Source of the DNA: Prevotellaceae bacterium | GTDB lineage: Bacteria > Bacteroidota > Bacteroidia > Bacteroidales > Bacteroidaceae | Assembly (NCBI GenBank): GCA_029226205.1 | Contig: JAQXXT010000079.1 | Span: forward strand, 22,325-86,324 | DNA length: 64,000 nt | Direction: 5' to 3' | Shown: positions 9,412 through 18,865 of the stretch, one piece after another | Position numbering within the stretch: position 1 is the stretch's first letter | How the letters are laid out: each line of letters starts with the position of its first letter | Made by a program: the position numbers and the translations under genes | The notes under the pieces: model-generated | The model's input: only the letters and a program-made list of their open reading frames with translations | Database searches by the model: none | Told to the model about the DNA's origin: nothing

Positions 9412-10062
9412 ATGAATCGTCAGGACCGATATCGTTATATATTGGACTATTTTGAAAAGGCGCAGCCAAATGTAACCACGGAGTTGCATTTTGGCAGCGC
9501 CTTTCAACTTTTAGTGTCCACCCTTCTCAGTGCCCAGTGTACCGACAAGCGTATCAATGCCGTCACGCCGGCACTCTTCGCCCGCTATCCCGATGCCCGC
9601 AGGATGGCACAGGCCAGTGAGGATGATCTCTTCGAGCTGATCCGCAGCGTGAGCTATCCCCATGCGAAGGCCGCTCATTTGGCGGCCATGAGTCGTATGC
9701 TCGTCAGTGATTATGGTGGGGAGGTGCCTACGGACCCGAAGGAACTTGTCAAACTTCCCGGTGTGGGCCGTAAGACTGCCAATGTCTTGCAGGCGGTGTG
9801 GCTCGGTCGTCCTACGATGGCCGTCGACACCCATGTCTACCGTGTCAGTCACCGTTTGGGCCTTGTGCCTCATGATGCCAATACGCCGCAGAAAGTGGAG
9901 GCTTATTTGGAGAAGCATATCCCCAAGGATGTGATCCCGAAGGCTCACCACTGGCTCCTGCTCCATGGCCGTTATGTCTGCAAGAGTCTCCATCCCCAGT
10001 GTGCGAAGTGTCCTTTCAATGACATCTGTCCGAAGTTGATGAAAGACTCGAAACTGGAGTAG
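9412..10062 (+). CDS. nth: Endonuclease III
   Basis: LLSAQCTDKRINAVTPALF, LPGVGRKTANVL, VDTHVYRVSHRLGL, 4Fe-4S C-x6-C-x2-C-x5-C-type C-terminus. Confidence 0.97.
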   Translation: MNRQDRYRYILDYFEKAQPNVTTELHFGSAFQLLVSTLLSAQCTDKRINAVTPALFARYPDARRMAQASEDDLFELIRSVSYPHAKAAHLAAMSRMLVSDYGGEVPTDPKELVKLPGVGRKTANVLQAVWLGRPTMAVDTHVYRVSHRLGLVPHDANTPQKVEAYLEKHIPKDVIPKAHHWLLLHGRYVCKSLHPQCAKCPFNDICPKLMKDSKLE

Positions 10063-10104
10063 GTGGCCGCCATTTTTCTGCCAATGTGTAGGTGGCCGCC
10101 ATGT

Positions 10105-10234
10105 TGCGGCCACGCACCCACATATGGCGGAGTTGTTATTTTACGAAAACATGAAAAACAAAAATGATACACGTGGGTGTGTTGTTTAAGAAGAAAACCT
10201 ATAAAAACAAGATTAAAACCAATTAGAAGTAAAG
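10105..10234. repeat. Copy B of the ~125-bp intergenic repeat
   Basis: Shares GCACCCACATRTGGCGGRGTTGTTATTTTAC ... TGGGTGTGTTGTTTAMGAAGAAAACCT ... CCAATTAGAAGTAAA with 3762-3885. Confidence 0.8.
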
Positions 10235-10270
10235 GATTAAGAAGGGGCAGGAACATCACGTTTCTACCCT

Positions 10271-11269
10271 TTACTTTTTTAGAATGACGTAGATAATCAC
10301 GGGGGCACCGAAGAGAGGGGTGACGGCATTGAGGGGGATAATCGTGCCATCGGAGGGAAGGACGGTGATGAGCAGACAGAGGAGGGCGAGAGTGCTGCCA
10401 CTGAGCGCTGTCATCGGTATCAGGAGACGGTGATCGTCGGTTTGCGTGATGAGTCGTGCGATATGCGGGACGGCGAGTCCGATAAAGGCGATAGGTCCGC
10501 AGAATGCTGTGACGACCGCCGTGAGGAGTCCTGTGAGCAGTAACAGTTGTCCCCGGACTTTGCGGATATGGATGCCGAGGCTACGTGCATATCCCGTGCC
10601 GAGGAGCAATGTGTTGAGGGGCTTGACGAGGAGCATGGCCAGTGCCAGCAGGATGATGATCAGGGAAGCGAAGAGTGGCATGTCATCGAGAGAAACCCCT
10701 CCGAAGTTTCCCATTCCCCAGAGCATATAACTTTTCACGCCGGTCTCCGTAGCAAAATAGTTGAGCAAGGATATAATACTCCCCGCGAGATATCCCGTCA
10801 TGAGTCCGATGATGAGCAGCATGACATGATCCCTGACAATCGTGGAAACGGCGAAGATGATGACCGTCACGACCATGGCTCCGGCGAAGGCGGCGGCGAT
10901 GATGGCGGCATATCCTCCCGTGGCAGCAGCGCCACCTCCCATGCCGAGCATGACGAGGGCCACGCCGACTCCCGCGCCACTGTTGATGCCGAAGACATCA
11001 GGACCGGCGAGGGCATTGGCGAAGGCCGTCTGTAGCATCAGTCCGCTCACGGCGAGGGCACTGCCGGCGAGGAGTGCCGTCAGCGCCTGCGGCAGTCGGC
11101 TCTCGAGGATGATATACTGCCATGATGGGTTCGTTCCCTCACCGCCGCAGAGGATATGGAGGATATCTGCCGCGGGGATGGAGACGGAGCCGATGAGCAG
11201 GTTCATGATGAAGAGCAGTATAACGGCCACGGCCATCAAGGGCAGGGTATAGAAGCGGGAAAAAGACAT
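10271..11269 (-). CDS. FecCD-family iron-siderophore/haem/B12 ABC transporter permease
   Basis: ALLAGSALAVSGLMLQTAFANALAGPDVFGINSGAGVGVAL; CGPIAFIGLAVPHIARL; start moved to MSFSRFYTL because the upstream extension lies in a repeat. Confidence 0.9.
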   Translation of the reverse strand: MSFSRFYTLPLMAVAVILLFIMNLLIGSVSIPAADILHILCGGEGTNPSWQYIILESRLPQALTALLAGSALAVSGLMLQTAFANALAGPDVFGINSGAGVGVALVMLGMGGGAAATGGYAAIIAAAFAGAMVVTVIIFAVSTIVRDHVMLLIIGLMTGYLAGSIISLLNYFATETGVKSYMLWGMGNFGGVSLDDMPLFASLIIILLALAMLLVKPLNTLLLGTGYARSLGIHIRKVRGQLLLLTGLLTAVVTAFCGPIAFIGLAVPHIARLITQTDDHRLLIPMTALSGSTLALLCLLITVLPSDGTIIPLNAVTPLFGAPVIIYVILKK

Positions 11270-11296
11270 CCTAAAAGTATATATTAAGAAGTAAAA

Positions 11297-11379
11297 GTAG
11301 GTGGCCGCCATGTAGCGGCCACGCAGCCACACTGAATCATTGATTGTGGGTGCGTGGCTGCAACATAGCGGCCACCTAC
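11297..11379. repeat. Long inverted repeat (35-bp arms, 4 mismatches) of the GGTGGCCGC/GCGGCCACGCA family
   Basis: GTAGGTGGCCGCCATGTAGCGGCCACGCAGCCACA ... TGTGGGTGCGTGGCTGCAACATAGCGGCCACCTAC. Confidence 0.85.
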
Positions 11380-11392
11380 TAAAGGAAAATCA

Positions 11393-13993
11393 TTAGAGAT
11401 TATCGAAATTGACGGTCTGTTCCGTTGGATGGTGTTTCTTCTTCTTCTCCGGTGCGGCGGAAGAGCTGCTGCTGGAGGACGTGGAGGAACTGGAGGATGA
11501 TCCTACCTGTCCGGCCTGCGGAGAGTTGTCGTCTGTCGGCCGTTCGATATCGGGATTATCCTCATCGTCGAAGTCGATGTCGTCATAGTCGATATTCTGC
11601 GTGGAGTCTCTGTGCGAAGTCGTCTGTACTTTCGGCTTCGGCGCATAGCTGGCACACTCATACATATCTTTCGTGATGTCATCATCGGCACCCGGCATTC
11701 TCCATTTAGCGTGATACTGCTTGAAGCGCGGATCCGCCATAAGTTTCTGCAGGAAGAGACCACAGATCGGCAGTGCCGTTCGGGATCCTTGTCCGAGGGC
11801 ACCCGTACGGAAGTGTATACTTCGGTATTCACCACCGACCCAGGCACCGACGACGAGATTCGGCGATACGGCCATGAACCACGCGTCGGAGTGGTTGTTG
11901 GACGTACCCGTCTTACCACCGAAATCAGTATCATGGACATTGCCGACGAAGCCGAGGAGACCGGCTCCCGTACCACCGGGTTCCGTGAGGTCGCCCTTGA
12001 GCATCTGCTGCATGAGGAGGGCACTCTTCGCGGGGATTACTTGGTTGTCATCCTTCGGACCCTCATAGACGACATTACCGTCGTGGTCCACGATCTTCGT
12101 CACGAGGACGGGAGCGTGGTGGCGGCCGTAGTCTGCCACGGTGCAGTAGCCGTTGACGAGTTCGAGGAGGTTGACATCGGAGGAACCGAGGGCCAGTGAC
12201 GGCTCATCGTCGAGAGGACTCGTGATACCCATGGCCTGGGCCGTAGCGATGATACGCTTGATACCGACCTCCTGACCGAGACGAACGGCGACGGAGTTGA
12301 TACTCTTGGCGAAGGCGCTCTTCAGAGGCATGGAGTCACCGGAGAACGTGCCGCTGGCATTACCCGGCGTCCATGTGACCATCTCATGTTTCTTCTTGTC
12401 GTATACCTGCATGGAGATATACTCGTCGCGGCGCTTGTCGCAGGGAGTGAGACCCTGGTTCATCGCCTCGGTATAGACGAAGAGTTTGAAGGTGGAGCCA
12501 GGCTGACGCATAGCCGTGGCCTTGTCATATTTCCAGTGGTTGAAGTCGATATCACCGACCCATGCCTTCACCTGTCCGCTCTGCGGCTCCATGGCCACCA
12601 TAGCGCAGTGCATGAAGGTTGTCATATATTTGATGGAGTCTTCCGATGTCATGATCTTCGTCACCTCACCCTTGTCGTAGTCGAATACCTTCACGGGATG
12701 TTTCCACTCCCGGTAGTAGTAGTTGATGGAGTCGGGCTGATTCGGGAAGCGGGCCAGCAAGGCCTTGTAGAACGGCTGGCGCTGGGCGACCTGAAGGATG
12801 AAGTCGGGGATGACCTGACCGTTCTCGTCGATCCACGGCTCCTGTCCTAGCCAGTTGCCCTTGCCGACCTCGTCACGGTGGATGGACCAGTGGTCATTGA
12901 AGAGGCGCTGCACATCCTTCATCTGTTGTTTGGCAGCCTCCTCGGCATATTTCTGCATTCTCGTGTCGATGGTCGTATAAATCTTCAGACCACTGGCATA
13001 GAGATCCATGCCGTTCTCATCACACCAGTCCTTGAGGTATGCGGCGACGGCCTCACGGAAGTATTTGGCCTGTCCGTCATAATTCTCCTCTACCTTGAAG
13101 TCGAGCTTGATAGGAATTTGGGAGATAGAGTCGCAGGCGGCGCGCGTGAGGTCACCGTGGGTCACCATATTATTAAGTACGGTGTTACGACGGCGGAGAC
13201 TGTTCTTCGGGTTCGTCTTCGGGTTATAATAGCTCGTTGCCTTGAGCATACCCACGAGGACGGCGGCCTGCTCGGTCGTGAGGTCCTTCGGAGTGGTGTT
13301 GAAATAGGTCTTGGCAGCGGTCTTGATGCCGTAGGCGTTATTACCGAAGTCGACGGTGTTGGCATACATCGTCAGAATTTCTTTCTTGTTGTATACCGTC
13401 TCAAGTTTTGTGGCGATGATCCACTCCTTACTCTTGACGATGAGGATCTTCAGTCCGGGGACATGTCCAAGCAGACCCGTGGAATACTGCGAACGGACGC
13501 GGAACATATTCTTCGCCAACTGCTGGGAGATGGTGGAGGCACCACGGCCGTCATGGTGAAGGATAGCATCCTTCATGGCACTGAAGATACCGACGAAGTC
13601 GACGGCCATACCGCGCGGACGCTTATAGTAACGCTCATCCTCGGTATCGATGAGGGCGTGGAAGAAGTCGGGGTTGATCTCCTCATATTTCACCGGCGAG
13701 CGGTTCTCGTCGAAATATTTACCGATGAGGACGCCGTCGGCACTGTATATCTCGGAAGCCTCATGGACACCGGGGTCGAGGATACCGGAAAAATAGCCTG
13801 GACTCTTACCGAAGAGCCAGAGGAAGTTGATGTCTACAGCCCCCAGATAGAGGAAGAAAGCCACAATGACAGAGGCAATGGCGATGCCTGTCTTCTTCCA
13901 CCACGGCTTGCCGCGATAGAGAGATTTATACCAGGGCCAGAACCGTTTTGCCTTGTCCCATGCCCAGGCAATGAGCTTTTTGATTTTTTTCAT
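11393..13993 (-). CDS. Class A penicillin-binding protein (PBP1A-like; GT51 plus transpeptidase)
   Basis: EDERYYKRPRGMAVDFVGI, GASTISQQLAKNMF, QPGSTFKLFVYTEA, SINSVAVRLGQEVG, GKTGTSNNHSDAWF. Confidence 0.96.
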   Translation of the reverse strand: MKKIKKLIAWAWDKAKRFWPWYKSLYRGKPWWKKTGIAIASVIVAFFLYLGAVDINFLWLFGKSPGYFSGILDPGVHEASEIYSADGVLIGKYFDENRSPVKYEEINPDFFHALIDTEDERYYKRPRGMAVDFVGIFSAMKDAILHHDGRGASTISQQLAKNMFRVRSQYSTGLLGHVPGLKILIVKSKEWIIATKLETVYNKKEILTMYANTVDFGNNAYGIKTAAKTYFNTTPKDLTTEQAAVLVGMLKATSYYNPKTNPKNSLRRRNTVLNNMVTHGDLTRAACDSISQIPIKLDFKVEENYDGQAKYFREAVAAYLKDWCDENGMDLYASGLKIYTTIDTRMQKYAEEAAKQQMKDVQRLFNDHWSIHRDEVGKGNWLGQEPWIDENGQVIPDFILQVAQRQPFYKALLARFPNQPDSINYYYREWKHPVKVFDYDKGEVTKIMTSEDSIKYMTTFMHCAMVAMEPQSGQVKAWVGDIDFNHWKYDKATAMRQPGSTFKLFVYTEAMNQGLTPCDKRRDEYISMQVYDKKKHEMVTWTPGNASGTFSGDSMPLKSAFAKSINSVAVRLGQEVGIKRIIATAQAMGITSPLDDEPSLALGSSDVNLLELVNGYCTVADYGRHHAPVLVTKIVDHDGNVVYEGPKDDNQVIPAKSALLMQQMLKGDLTEPGGTGAGLLGFVGNVHDTDFGGKTGTSNNHSDAWFMAVSPNLVVGAWVGGEYRSIHFRTGALGQGSRTALPICGLFLQKLMADPRFKQYHAKWRMPGADDDITKDMYECASYAPKPKVQTTSHRDSTQNIDYDDIDFDDEDNPDIERPTDDNSPQAGQVGSSSSSSTSSSSSSSAAPEKKKKHHPTEQTVNFDNL

Positions 13994-14118
13994 TTCGTTC
14001 AGAACTGTGTTTGCTAATCAAACTATATTTCTGCAAAGATACGCTTTTCTTGGCAAACGGCCATCAAAGTCCCGGAAAATTTATAATTTGTTTATAGTTT
14101 TTTTGTGGGAATTTATAA

Positions 14119-15498
14119 TCACGATTTAACTGCATGGGTGGCGGCTACGAGGGCGAGGAAGATCATCATGACGAGGAGGAAGAAGGTGTAACAGGTGCCC
14201 TGGGCCGTAGCCGTGGCAATATCCGAGGGAAGGGCAGCCTGGGCGGAGGCTACGAAGGTGGCGGCGACGGCCGTGCCGGCGGCTCCCGATAGCTGTTGCA
14301 GACTGTTGATGAGGGCGTTGCCGTCGGGGGCGAGGTCCTTCGGGAGTGTGGAGAGGCTATAGGTGAGCATGTTGCCCACGCTGAGTCCCTGGCCTAACGT
14401 ATATACTATATAAAATAGGTAGAACTGCATGGTCGTGAGCTGTCGGCCGTAAATGGCGAAGAGAATCATGGATAGCAAAAGACAGCTCATTCCCGTGATG
14501 ATTGGTATCCGTGGCCCGAGTTTGTCGTAGATCGTACCACCGACGACGGCGAGGACGGCACCGAGAATACACCCCGGCACGAGGAGACAACCGGCCACGA
14601 AGGCGCCCGTGTGGTTGACGAGCTGGGAGTAGTTTGGTATGGCATAGCCGATGGCCAGGGTGGCGAACTGGATGACGAGGATCGCGGAGAGACAGCATAC
14701 GAAGGAGCTGTGACGGAAAATCTCAAAGCGGAGCAGGGGAGAGGGCTCACGGCGTGACCGCCGGTCGAAGAGCAGCATGGCGGCGATAGCGAGGATGAGC
14801 AGTGTGATGACCGTAACGCTCAGCCATCCCGCATGTGAGGCGTTGACCATGGCGATGATGAAGGCGGAATAGCCGATGATGATCAGGAGATAGTCAAGGA
14901 CATGGAAATGGGATCTGGCACCGATCTTCGACGGATGAAACAGTCGTGCGCCGATGAGAAGGGAGAGGACGAGGGGAATGAGGAGGATGAGGAAAATGTC
15001 ACGCCAGCCAAGATATTCCACGACGAAGCCGCCGAAGACAGGACCCACTGCCGGTGCCATGGCCGTGATGAGCGTGGCGATACCCATGAACAGACCGAGC
15101 TTCTCACGTGGTGACTCCTCCATAACGATATTGAACATCAGCGGCAGGGCGATACCCGTACCGATACCCTGGAGCATACGTCCGCCGATGAGTACACCGA
15201 AACAGGGTGACCAAGAGCACAGTGCCGTGGCTGTGATGAAGGAGCCGATAGCCGTGAAGAAGAGCGTGCGCTGCGTGAAGTTTCGTTTTAGATAAGAGGA
15301 AAGGGTGATGACAAGGGAGAGGATGAGCAGATAGCCCGTCGTGACCCACTGTACAGTATCCGTCGTGATGGAGAATTCCCTCATCAGTGTAGGGAATGTG
15401 ACGTTCATGGCCGTCTCACTGACGACGCCACAGAACGACATGACGCCCATGGCAACGATCTTCCCGATGAGCGACAAATAAGTGTGATTATTTTGCAT
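14119..15498 (-). CDS. MFS multidrug transporter (DHA2/EmrB-QacA type)
   Basis: NVTFPTLMREFSITTDTVQWVTTGYLL; GRMLQGIGTGIALPLMFNIV; multiple TM segments. Confidence 0.92.
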   Translation of the reverse strand: MQNNHTYLSLIGKIVAMGVMSFCGVVSETAMNVTFPTLMREFSITTDTVQWVTTGYLLILSLVITLSSYLKRNFTQRTLFFTAIGSFITATALCSWSPCFGVLIGGRMLQGIGTGIALPLMFNIVMEESPREKLGLFMGIATLITAMAPAVGPVFGGFVVEYLGWRDIFLILLIPLVLSLLIGARLFHPSKIGARSHFHVLDYLLIIIGYSAFIIAMVNASHAGWLSVTVITLLILAIAAMLLFDRRSRREPSPLLRFEIFRHSSFVCCLSAILVIQFATLAIGYAIPNYSQLVNHTGAFVAGCLLVPGCILGAVLAVVGGTIYDKLGPRIPIITGMSCLLLSMILFAIYGRQLTTMQFYLFYIVYTLGQGLSVGNMLTYSLSTLPKDLAPDGNALINSLQQLSGAAGTAVAATFVASAQAALPSDIATATAQGTCYTFFLLVMMIFLALVAATHAVKS

Positions 15499-15499
15499 A

Positions 15500-16072
15500 T
15501 TAATATACGATTAAACCGATGATGCCGCAGACGAGCATGACAAGGATGGGGTTGACCTTCTTGAATCGGACGGCGGCGAAGGCGGCGAGGAAGATCACGA
15601 TACTTAGGATGAACATCGGCAGATTGTCTGTCGGTGAGCCAAAGTTGTCCTTATTCATCAACAACAGGGCCGCGGCGGCGATGAGACCGATAATGGCGGG
15701 GCGCAGCGGCGTGAAGATGTCCTGGATGAATGGGGCGTCACGGTGCTTGAGGAGATAACGGCTGATGGCGATCATCAGGATGAACGGCAGCCACATGATC
15801 GACAATGAGGCCATGACGGATGCCAGACAGGCCGCCCATACGGGATAACCGGCATTGATGACGGCGGTATAGCCGCAATAGGTGGCGGCATTGATGCCGA
15901 TAGGTCCCGGCGTTGACTGACTGATGGCGACGATATCGGTGAACTCGGCACTCGTGAGCCAGTGGTAATGCGTCACCACCTCACCATAGATCAGCGACAG
16001 CATGGCATAGCCACCACCGAAGTTGAAAATGCCGATCTTGCTGAAGACATAGAATAATTGGAGAAATATCAT
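15500..16072 (-). CDS. Chromate transporter, half-size subunit 1
   Basis: FSKIGIFNFGGGYAMLSLIYGEVV..AISQSTPGPIGINAATYCGY. Confidence 0.9.
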   Translation of the reverse strand: MIFLQLFYVFSKIGIFNFGGGYAMLSLIYGEVVTHYHWLTSAEFTDIVAISQSTPGPIGINAATYCGYTAVINAGYPVWAACLASVMASLSIMWLPFILMIAISRYLLKHRDAPFIQDIFTPLRPAIIGLIAAAALLLMNKDNFGSPTDNLPMFILSIVIFLAAFAAVRFKKVNPILVMLVCGIIGLIVY

Positions 16073-16151
16073 AATATCATATCTTTTTTCGGAACATGAT
16101 GCATCAAGTACCTACGTTCGGAACATGATGAATCAAGTCCCTATGGTAGTT

Positions 16152-16697
16152 TTACTTCTTTACTTTTTTACTTCTCATTATTTTTCCGTAGAGGTATCCC
16201 GCGGTGCCCGTGATGATGATGATCCACACGGGGTTGACCTTCAGCAGCCAGATCAGCAGACAACTGACGATGACGATCCAGATGTTGCGCCAGGAGATAT
16301 GCGCCGTCTGCGCCATCTTGAAACACGGGGCGGCGATGAGAGCCACGACGGCGGGACGGACACCCTTGAAGAACCGTTCCACCCAGGGATTATCCTTGAA
16401 ATGGCGGAAAAAAATGGCGATGATGAGAATGGCAATGATCGACGGCAGGGCAATGCCCAGGGCCCCGACGATACCGCCCCAGACGCCACGGAGCTTATAG
16501 CCGATATGACTGGCCATATCGATGGAGAAAATGCCCGGTGTGGTCTGTGCCACGACCATCACGTCCATGAACTCCTCCTTCCCCAGCCAGTGGTTCTTGT
16601 CGACGAACTCCTCCTGCATGATGGGGATCATCGCGTAGCCGCCACCGAGGGTGAAGGCTCCGATCTTATTACAAGTCAGAAAAAATTTCAGTAACAT
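16152..16697 (-). CDS. Chromate transporter, half-size subunit 2
   Basis: KIGAFTLGGGYAMIPIMQEEFVDKNHWLGKEEFMDVMVVAQTTPGIFSIDMASHIGY. Confidence 0.9.
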   Translation of the reverse strand: MLLKFFLTCNKIGAFTLGGGYAMIPIMQEEFVDKNHWLGKEEFMDVMVVAQTTPGIFSIDMASHIGYKLRGVWGGIVGALGIALPSIIAILIIAIFFRHFKDNPWVERFFKGVRPAVVALIAAPCFKMAQTAHISWRNIWIVIVSCLLIWLLKVNPVWIIIITGTAGYLYGKIMRSKKVKK

Positions 16698-16787
16698 CTT
16701 ACAATCTTTTTCGTTTTCGGGTGCAAAGGTACAAAGAAAATGTAAGAAAAAGGTCTATGGCGATGCAAAACAAATGGAAAACGTCCT

Positions 16788-17870
16788 TTACTTTTTTACT
16801 TCTTTCCTTTTTCTGTATTCCGTCGCCGTCATCCCTGTGATTCGCTGGAAATGACGATGAAAACTACTCATGGAGTTAAAACCGGACTGGAGAGAGATAT
16901 CGGAGAGAGGGAGATCGGTAGAGCGCAACAGTTGCTCGGCTTTCTCCACTCTCCAACGGTTGACATAATCATAAAAGGTTGTGTGCAGCCGACGGTTAAG
17001 ATACAAAGAGATATACGTTCGGTTTGTACCCATCGCCCGTGCGACATCATTGATATTCAGCGTGGGATGAAGATAAAGCTCTTGATCACGGAAAATATCC
17101 TCGAAACGGTCACTGAAATGGAAATCCATCTCAGCCTCTTCCAAGGCAGAGTCTTTCGCTTCTTCCTGTTCCTCGATAACCGGTTCATCTTTCTCACTAT
17201 GTAGCATTTCCAACATATCCTCCTGACGATAGACGAAATAGCAGAGCAGAGCGAGGATGATACTGCAGAGAATGTTATAGACAGAGGACATCAGCGGTGA
17301 ATAGACCTTTGTCGCCATAAACCATACGATGCCTAGGAGAACATACAGAAAAAGGAAGAGCCATAGCCAATGGAGGGACAGCCGTCCCTCAGAAGAGAAA
17401 TTCTGCAACAGGCGTTGATTAAAACGTCGTACGGCAATAGAGCCATATCCAATGATCGCCACTGAATGAATGAGTGCTACCTGCATCGTCAGTTCATAAA
17501 TCCAGGGCTGAGGCTTGATCGTATAGACTGTCAGAGCCAAAAGATAAGGAAAAATATTGAGTGCTGCCGGAAGAATAGGCATGGAGTGACTATGCGTCAG
17601 TCTGTAGAGGAAGAGCAGGGCCAAAGGCACTACTGTCACTTGCAACAGATCCGTAACGCTACGCATCTCTTCACCGAGGATGTTGTGAATGAAGAAGACG
17701 TAGAACTCGAAGGAACTGATAGTCAGAAGATAAAGCATGAAAAAGAATGCTGACCGCTGCAGTCGGTGCTGACGTCCTTTGGAAAACAGCGCGATAGTTC
17801 CTACGAGCTGAAACATAAAGAACAGTCCGCAAGAGAAATCATTCAGTCGTGTGCTCAGTTCTGCATCCAT
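16788..17870 (-). CDS. Membrane-anchored AraC-family transcriptional regulator
   Basis: Multi-TM N-terminus; LNINDVARAMGTNRTYISLYLNRRLHTTFYDYVNRWRVEKAEQLLRSTDLPLSDISLQSGFNSMSSFHRHFQRITGMTATEYRK. Confidence 0.92.
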   Translation of the reverse strand: MDAELSTRLNDFSCGLFFMFQLVGTIALFSKGRQHRLQRSAFFFMLYLLTISSFEFYVFFIHNILGEEMRSVTDLLQVTVVPLALLFLYRLTHSHSMPILPAALNIFPYLLALTVYTIKPQPWIYELTMQVALIHSVAIIGYGSIAVRRFNQRLLQNFSSEGRLSLHWLWLFLFLYVLLGIVWFMATKVYSPLMSSVYNILCSIILALLCYFVYRQEDMLEMLHSEKDEPVIEEQEEAKDSALEEAEMDFHFSDRFEDIFRDQELYLHPTLNINDVARAMGTNRTYISLYLNRRLHTTFYDYVNRWRVEKAEQLLRSTDLPLSDISLQSGFNSMSSFHRHFQRITGMTATEYRKRKEVKK

Positions 17871-18081
17871 AAGATAATCGTTGATCGGTTTGTTTCTTCT
17901 TTTGCAAAGATAGTCAAAAGAAATCAGATTTCAAAACATTCAATTCATAAAATATTATTCATCCCGTCAATAATTCTCTTTCACTCGGTCAAACTTTACG
18001 CATTGACAGTGTCCTTTTATGCTTTATCACTATCTTTGGAGCGAGAAAAATAAATGATTCACCTATAAACAAAGAACAACT

Positions 18082-18684
18082 ATGAAGACAAGAATTTTCC
18101 GCCTCCTTGCCATGATGATTCTGGCGGCAATGGCCATGCCGATGCAGGCTCAGGGACTTGGTGGCTTGCTGAAGAAAGCGAAGAAAGCCCTGGAGACCGT
18201 GACCTCCTCGACAACAACGAACAGCACAACTTCCTCAACAGCTACATCCGATGACCAGCCGGTCGGGAAGACGATCCCACTCGTTGGCGGTGGCACGCTG
18301 ACCAATCCACTGAGCAATATCATGGATGTCGAACTCGTCGGTGTCTATGGTCATAGCAAGTCCGTTAACTTCGGAGACGTCGGTGTGGTATTGAAGATCA
18401 AGATGAATGAGTATGTTGAGACCCTCAACTATATCGATGGTGGTTCACGGACAATCGCGTTCGACGAGGAAGGCAACAGTTACATGGGCGACAACACCCT
18501 TTATTCCGTTCCCGTGACAGAAGGTGTCTTTGTGAAGATCGATCTGGGCGATAAGGGACAGCATTTCAAGAACGTCCGTAAAGCTGCCGCTAAGACTTTC
18601 CCGGTGATGAAGATCAAGATCTGTGTCGATTATGGCAAAGAGGGTACCTTGGTCTTCAAGAATGTACCCGTCTCATGGGATTAG
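18082..18684 (+). CDS. Secreted hypothetical protein
   Basis: Signal peptide MKTRIFRLLAMMILAAMAMPMQAQ; no family recognised. Confidence 0.7.
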   Translation: MKTRIFRLLAMMILAAMAMPMQAQGLGGLLKKAKKALETVTSSTTTNSTTSSTATSDDQPVGKTIPLVGGGTLTNPLSNIMDVELVGVYGHSKSVNFGDVGVVLKIKMNEYVETLNYIDGGSRTIAFDEEGNSYMGDNTLYSVPVTEGVFVKIDLGDKGQHFKNVRKAAAKTFPVMKIKICVDYGKEGTLVFKNVPVSWD

Positions 18685-18865
18685 TAAAAACGACCTCTTC
18701 CAACCCTCCCCGAAAGGGGAGGACTTTTTTCAGGAAATGATTTATCATGTTCCGAGAGAGGGACAGAAAGTTCTGATCATTTTTTACTTTTTTAATTTTA
18801 TATTTTTTTCTTTCTCTATTTTTATCACTATTTTTGCAAAAGATTTATAGAGAAAGAGAATTGCG

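Noticed and set aside
11270-11332. N-terminal extension of the FecCD permease (MWLRGRYMAATYFYF..)
   Set aside because: Extension is translated repeat DNA; MSFSRFYTL at 11269 is the better start.
15500-16697. Split chromate transporter as a broken gene
   Set aside because: Two half-size CHR proteins in tandem are a known normal arrangement.
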